From the NCBI RefSeq assembly GCF_020921035.1, contig NC_063152.1, positions 34,144,494-34,208,493 on the forward strand: a DNA stretch of 64,000 nt, written 5' to 3'. The position numbers were made by a program, and so were the translations under genes. How positions within the stretch are numbered: the stretch's first letter is position 1; each line of letters opens with the position of its first letter. This DNA is from Rhodamnia argentea. Its lineage: Eukaryota > Streptophyta > Magnoliopsida > Myrtales > Myrtaceae. The notes beneath the pieces are model-generated. The model saw only the letters and a list, made by a program, of their open reading frames with translations, did no database searches and had not been told where the DNA came from. Positions 59,561 to 64,000 of this stretch are shown piece by piece.

Positions 59561-60400
59561 ATTTTTTCGATTTTTTAATGATTTTTTGATTTTGATTTTT
59601 TTATTTTTTATTATTATTAATCGGACCGGGTCAACACGGTCAACGGACCTGTCAACCCGGTCCACGGATCGCTCTGTCCGGTCCGGACTCGCGCCCGGAC
59701 CGGCGTTCTCCAAAACGGCGCCGTTTGCAATTCGGCGCCCAAAATATTTGAAAATTCCCGCTCAAAAAAAAAAAAAAATTCGACACTCGAGATTTCGCCA
59801 CGTGGCGCGAGGACAGCAGTCAGATTCGTTGACTGGAATCGACGGCTCAGATTGAATGGAGGCTTAATCTCCATCGCATGATCTACGTACCGAGATCAAC
59901 GGTTCAGATCAAATGGTGGGATTAAATCTCCACCGTTCGCTCTAATCATTTTTTTTATTTTTCTGAAAATGATTTTATTTTTCTGAAAATGATGGGCTTA
60001 ATCTCCATCGCAGGACCTAATTGCACTTTTATTCTTTTCAATTTAATCCCTCAATTCCATTCTAAGTACAATTAGTCTTTTTTATGTGATCTTCATTCAA
60101 ATCTAAACCACTACTCGTAGGTTTTTAGATATCCTAAACATGATGGTGGGGTTGGTTTAGTCTAATTTTGACATTTTGAACCTCAATTGCACGATTTGGA
60201 TAATCGGGTCAAACCCAAAATTTGGGGGTTTTGCAAAAAATTAAATCAATTTGATTTGAAATTTTCATTCTTAGATGAAGCACAGGTCAGAATTTAATTT
60301 TGGCTTTAATTTTGTGGAATTTGGACAAGAAACGGGTCAATTGAACGTTTTTTGGGCATCCGGGTCAACCAGATAAAAAAAATCTAACCCAGTCAATCCT
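59561..60400. other. Repeat-derived DNA
   Basis: GC-rich 59620-59730 (GACCGGGTCAACACGGTCAA) and a GCCACGTGGC near 59800, both echoing the foldback arms further on. No gene recognised. Confidence 0.4.
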
Positions 60401-61676
60401 TTAACTCTGCTGACCAATGTGACCTTGGTTTGCACCTTCTCCTTCCTATGCCGTTTCACTTGCAGGTACAACCATGGAGGACTGAAAGTCAAGCTCGAAA
60501 TTGACCATCAATTCATTGACAATTGGTCATGCCTTAGGGTGGCCTTTGATGGCCACATTTTTTCACTTCCGGTAAGCCAATTTACATGCTTCGAAACTGT
60601 CGGAGCTAGGAGGACCAATTCATTCTTCACCTCGGCCACGCACGAGAAAGAGCTAGAAGAAAAAATTCCATTTGGATGACTATTTCATGCACAACCAAAG
60701 CCGAAAATAGTCCAACTCACTTGCCTTTGATCTCCAATGCGAAATATACATTTGCCACGCCTTAGTCACTTGCAGTTGAATAGAAGAAACCCCTCCAATG
60801 TGCTTGAATTTTTCTAGGTTCGGGTATAACAAACCCGGGGTGGTTTTAGAAACAGCAAAGAGGGAGACGCCAATTCGGCTATACATGAAAATAGATTCAG
60901 TGAGAGACTTAGAGAGAAGGAGGAGAGAAGAGAGAGCTCTTGGAAAATCGATATCGTCCGCCATTGTTGCAGGAAGACCCGAGAGCTTCGAGCTCGATTT
61001 TCGGCCAATCCAGATGCCACTAAGCGCCGCCAACGGTCTCAAAAGCTTCATCTTGGTTCAAGGAATATAGAGAACCCCACCGTCTTCACCAATAGTCCCA
61101 AAAGAGGTAAGCACAGACTTCCTTCGTTTAAGCTCTCATTAATGGCATCTGTCAATCCAGTTCATCGTTCCTTGCGATTTTCAGTTCATTTTGTTCGCAA
61201 GCTCTTACTGATCCTGAATATGTGTTTTTTTTTGCATTTTCTTTGCATAAAAATACCTGAGTCTACCCTGAACCACCGAAACCCCCTCGAGCTTGTACGC
61301 TTGTTTCACACAAAACCGAAGCTCTTGATCAGTCAGGTAAGTATTCTTGACTTCTTGTGATGCTGGTTGATGTTTTAGTTTGTAGGTTTCGCACTAGAAT
61401 TGACTAGGACGAAACTTCGCAGGAGGCTGGCTTCGGATGGGGTAGGGTGGATAGCTTTAGGTTTGTTTTTGCCATGAAGTTGACGTATATTGATGAGGGG
61501 ATCTTGAGGAGTAGTTTGGGATCGAAATCACGAAGAAATGACAAGGTTTTGTCGGTTTGAGCTCGCCAACGATCCTCTGGCGACTTTGGCTGGAGTTGCA
61601 GGGTCTCTGGTTGTCTTCTCCAGCTAGGATTGACCGCCATGGGAATCCACGTCAGCTTAGTCGGTTATAACGGCTT
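60401..61676. other. Unexplained stretch with short open frames
   Basis: Frames at 60419-60679 (+), 60680-61051 (-) and 61142-61360 (+) show no recognisable domain. The DNA is less AT-rich than its flanks. It lies between repeat-derived modules, so an element interior is most likely, but I cannot identify it. Confidence 0.3.
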
Positions 61677-62204
61677 TTAAAAATAAACTAAAAATAAAAT
61701 TCGATCGAACGGCCACGATTTGGCCACGTGGTGCGATCATGGATTTTGAAAATAAAAAGTCATTTTTCAAAATTAAATCTGATTTTTTGAAAATAAAAAA
61801 AATATTTTGTGATCGTGTAGCCCGGGTTTGGCCACACGTCTTGATCTTAACCGTTCGTTACTTTTTTTGAAAATTAAAAATTCAATATTTGGTCGAACGG
61901 TCAAGATCTCGCCACAGGGAACTTTCCGGGGCGTCAGATTAAAATGGGCAGGAAAATTAAAAAAACAACAAAAAATTGAAAATTTTAGAAAATTCAATTA
62001 AAAAGCATAAATTCATGTCGTTTTCATCTTAAACCGATCCGGGACCCGTACGATCCGGGCCGAGCGCTAGTGAGGTGTAGGTCGAGTCAACTCGACCTGG
62101 TCCGGATGATTCATTTTTTAATAAAAAATCCTAAAATAATAATAAAAATCATACAATGATTAAAAATCCAAACAAATTAGAAAATTCATAGAAATTTCTA
62201 AACA

Positions 62205-62650
62205 AAATCGGAAAAAATAAAAAATATGCCAAAAATTCTGAAAAATCTCAAAAATTAGCAAATAGGTCATTTCAACTGGCCAATCCTATTTTTGACGATT
62301 TTGGCTTCTCTTTCTTTTTAAAATGACAATTTTACCCCTTATGGGCAAATTGTCTCGAAAAATTCCAAAAATTCTGAAAAATCTCAAAAATTAGGAAATT
62401 GATCATTTTGACTGACTAATCCTATTTTTGATAATTTTTCCTTTTGATTCTTTTTAAAATAATGATTTTTCCCCTCATGGGCAAATCGTTCCAAGAAATT
62501 CAGAAAAATCGCAAAAAATCTCATAAATTAGGAAACGGGCACATTCAACTGGTTAATCCTCTCTCTGATGATTCTGATTTCAAATCTTTTTCAAAATAAT
62601 AATTTTGCCCCTCATGGGCAAATTGTCTCTAAATATTTCCAAACTTCTTC
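62205..62650 (-). repeat. ~136-bp tandem unit, reverse orientation
   Basis: Landmark AATCC (complement of GGATT) occurs at 62282, 62418 and 62555, periods of 136 and 137. These are reverse complements of the units at 59220-59560. Confidence 0.7.
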
Positions 62651-62875
62651 CAAACTCCAAATACCCTTTTCTAAGCTATTAGGGCTTTACTAGGGACGCC
62701 ATGTATTGCTTTCATGTGTTTAATCCGCATGATTTGGATCCTTGATTCTACACTTATTTTCACTATTTGTGATTTTTAGGCTAGATACTCCTATCTGCGA
62801 ACTCAAGGTTCTGGACCTTTCTTCATCCCAAATCATATGCATCAAATCTATGGTTAGGAAAATTATTCAATTTAG

Positions 62876-63030
62876 GTACCGAAAGGCCGTTAATGGTAAC
62901 ATTGACGTAGCTAATTCGCCATTCCCAAATCTTTGGCTCTGTATGAGTCGTGCGACTTTTTCTACCACCCAATGAGGTTTCCAATCTATCTTTCCCAAAG
63001 ATTGGTGGCGACTTTGAAGCATGTACACTT
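62876..63030 (-). repeat. LTR-derived module (copy C, inverted)
   Basis: Begins GGTACCGAAAGGCCGTTAAT and ends ATTGGTGGCGACT, the reverse complement of the order in copies A and B. Confidence 0.55.
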
Positions 63031-63254
63031 ACGCACATGTCACCTAACCGTGCACCAAAGGTCAAAATCGCTCTAAATACCTCCATCGCCAAGCCCATCG
63101 CAACCCTCATCCAAATTTTGGGGATGGATGTAGAGTTTAGGGGTGATTACCAATTCCCAAGGATTTGTGGTGATCCGTAAGTCGGGTTGGACTCTCCCAA
63201 ATCCACCATCGGATTGAGTTTCTATTATATAATATTTTATTTCAACAAATTTTT

Positions 63255-63510
63255 TTTTGTTTCATCAAAAATAGGATTCCCCACTCAAAATGACTCATTT
63301 TTCAATTTTTGAGATTTTTCATAATTTTTGGGATTCTTCGAGACAATTTGCTCGAAAGGAGCAAAATCGCCATTTTCGAAAGAACGAGAAGGCAAAATCA
63401 TCAAAAATAGGATTGGCCACTTGAAATGTCTCATTTGACAATTTTTGAGAATTTTCAAAATCTTGGAATTTTGTTTTTTTCCAATTTTTTTTAGAATTTT
63501 CTATGAATTT
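63255..63510 (+). repeat. ~136-bp tandem unit, forward orientation
   Basis: AGGATT landmarks at 63273 and 63409, 136 apart, with GAGACAATTTGCTCGAAAGG and CATTTTCGAAAG between. Forms the right-arm partner of 62205-62650. Confidence 0.7.
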
Positions 63511-64000
63511 TATATTTTTTTATTTTTAATCATTCTCTGATTTTTTTACTTTCTGATTTTTTATTGAATAAAATTAATTATCTAGATTAGGTCGGGTTGA
63601 CCCAACCCATGCCTTGCGGGCGCTCAACCTAGACCATACGGGTTCCATGTCAATCTAAGATCAAAATAATGTGATTTTTGTGCTTTTTATTTGAAAATTT
63701 TCAATTTTTATTCTTTTTTATTTTCTTGCCTATTTTAATTTGATGCTCCATAAAGTGCCACGTGGCAGATCTTGACTATCCGATCGAATATTGAATTTTT
63801 AATTTTTAGAACAGGTAATGGACTGTTAAGATTGTGACGCGTGGCCAAACCCGGGCCACACGATCACAAAATATTTTTTTATTTTCAGAAAGTCAGATTT
63901 AATTTAGAAAATTAATTTTTTATTCTTGAAAATCCACGATTGCGCCATGTGGCCAAATCGTGGCCTTTCAATTGGGCTTTATTTTTAGTTTATTTTTAAA

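Larger units (their letters stand above)
61677..64000. mobile_element. Large foldback (inverted-repeat) structure, running off the window
   Basis: The left arm starts near 61677 (TAAAAATAAACTAAAAATAA, then ACGGCCACGATTTGGCCACG). The right arm ends at the window edge and in reverse complement begins TTTAAAAATAAACTAAAAAT, then AAGGCCACGATTTGGCCACA. Further pairs: GATCGTGTAGCCCGGGTTTG against CAAACCCGGGCCACACGATC, and the ~136-bp units. The loop (about 62690-63240) holds inverted module C. No transposase seen. Confidence 0.65.

Overview
This is nuclear DNA from a flowering plant, almost certainly a eudicot. It has GT-AG introns and plant-specific families: a PRONE-domain RopGEF, an egg-cell-secreted EC1 protein, a BAHD acyltransferase, an RLCK-type kinase, a nepenthesin-like aspartic protease and an LRR receptor-like protein. 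Genes are small islands in AT-rich, transposon-rich DNA. I cannot fix the genus; a Myrtales-like genome is only a guess. There is no prokaryotic or organellar signature. No canonical tRNA, rRNA or CRISPR was seen.

Layout. 0.3-3.2 kb (+): RopGEF14-like gene, 5' end missing. 3.8-4.2 kb (-): EC1-like egg-cell protein. 5.2-5.8 kb: a hAT-type element with a perfect 8-bp target duplication. 6.5-10.0 kb (+): ALKBH8-like tRNA-modification gene, seven exons reconstructed. 11.1-13.8 kb (-): pectin acetylesterase, twelve exons. 15-25 kb: gene-poor, with microsatellites, a decayed gag-only LTR retrotransposon, a second hAT element of the same family, and several palindromic MITEs. 25.6-28.1 kb (+): two-exon BAHD acyltransferase with a 1.2 kb intron. 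28.4-30.1 kb (-): GT4 glycosyltransferase with an apparent +1 frameshift. 32.6-34.7 kb (-): five-exon RLCK. 35-42 kb: repeats, mostly inverted-repeat elements with a GC-rich core. 42.4-43.2 kb (+) and 44.5-44.8 kb (-): convergent genes that share a C-terminal coiled-coil module, apparently a diverged local duplication. 46-48.7 kb: two more palindromic elements. 49.1-50.5 kb (+): intronless aspartic protease. 51.0-53.5 kb (-): broken LRR receptor-like protein pseudogene. 54-64 kb: LTR-derived modules in both orientations, a minisatellite, a ~136-bp unit repeated in alternating orientation, and a large foldback structure running off the window end.

The genes do not form a pathway or cluster. 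RopGEF, EC1, ALKBH8, pectin acetylesterase, BAHD, GT4, RLCK and protease are independent housekeeping, wall, defence or reproductive functions. I found no convincing new multi-gene system. The most informative observations are the convergent paralogous pair at 42-45 kb, the frameshift in the glycosyltransferase, the two hAT insertions with intact target duplications, the patchwork duplication around EC1, and the inverted-repeat structures in the last 10 kb. Exon boundaries were placed by eye from GT/AG sites, phase and remembered family conservation; no alignment or database search was run.
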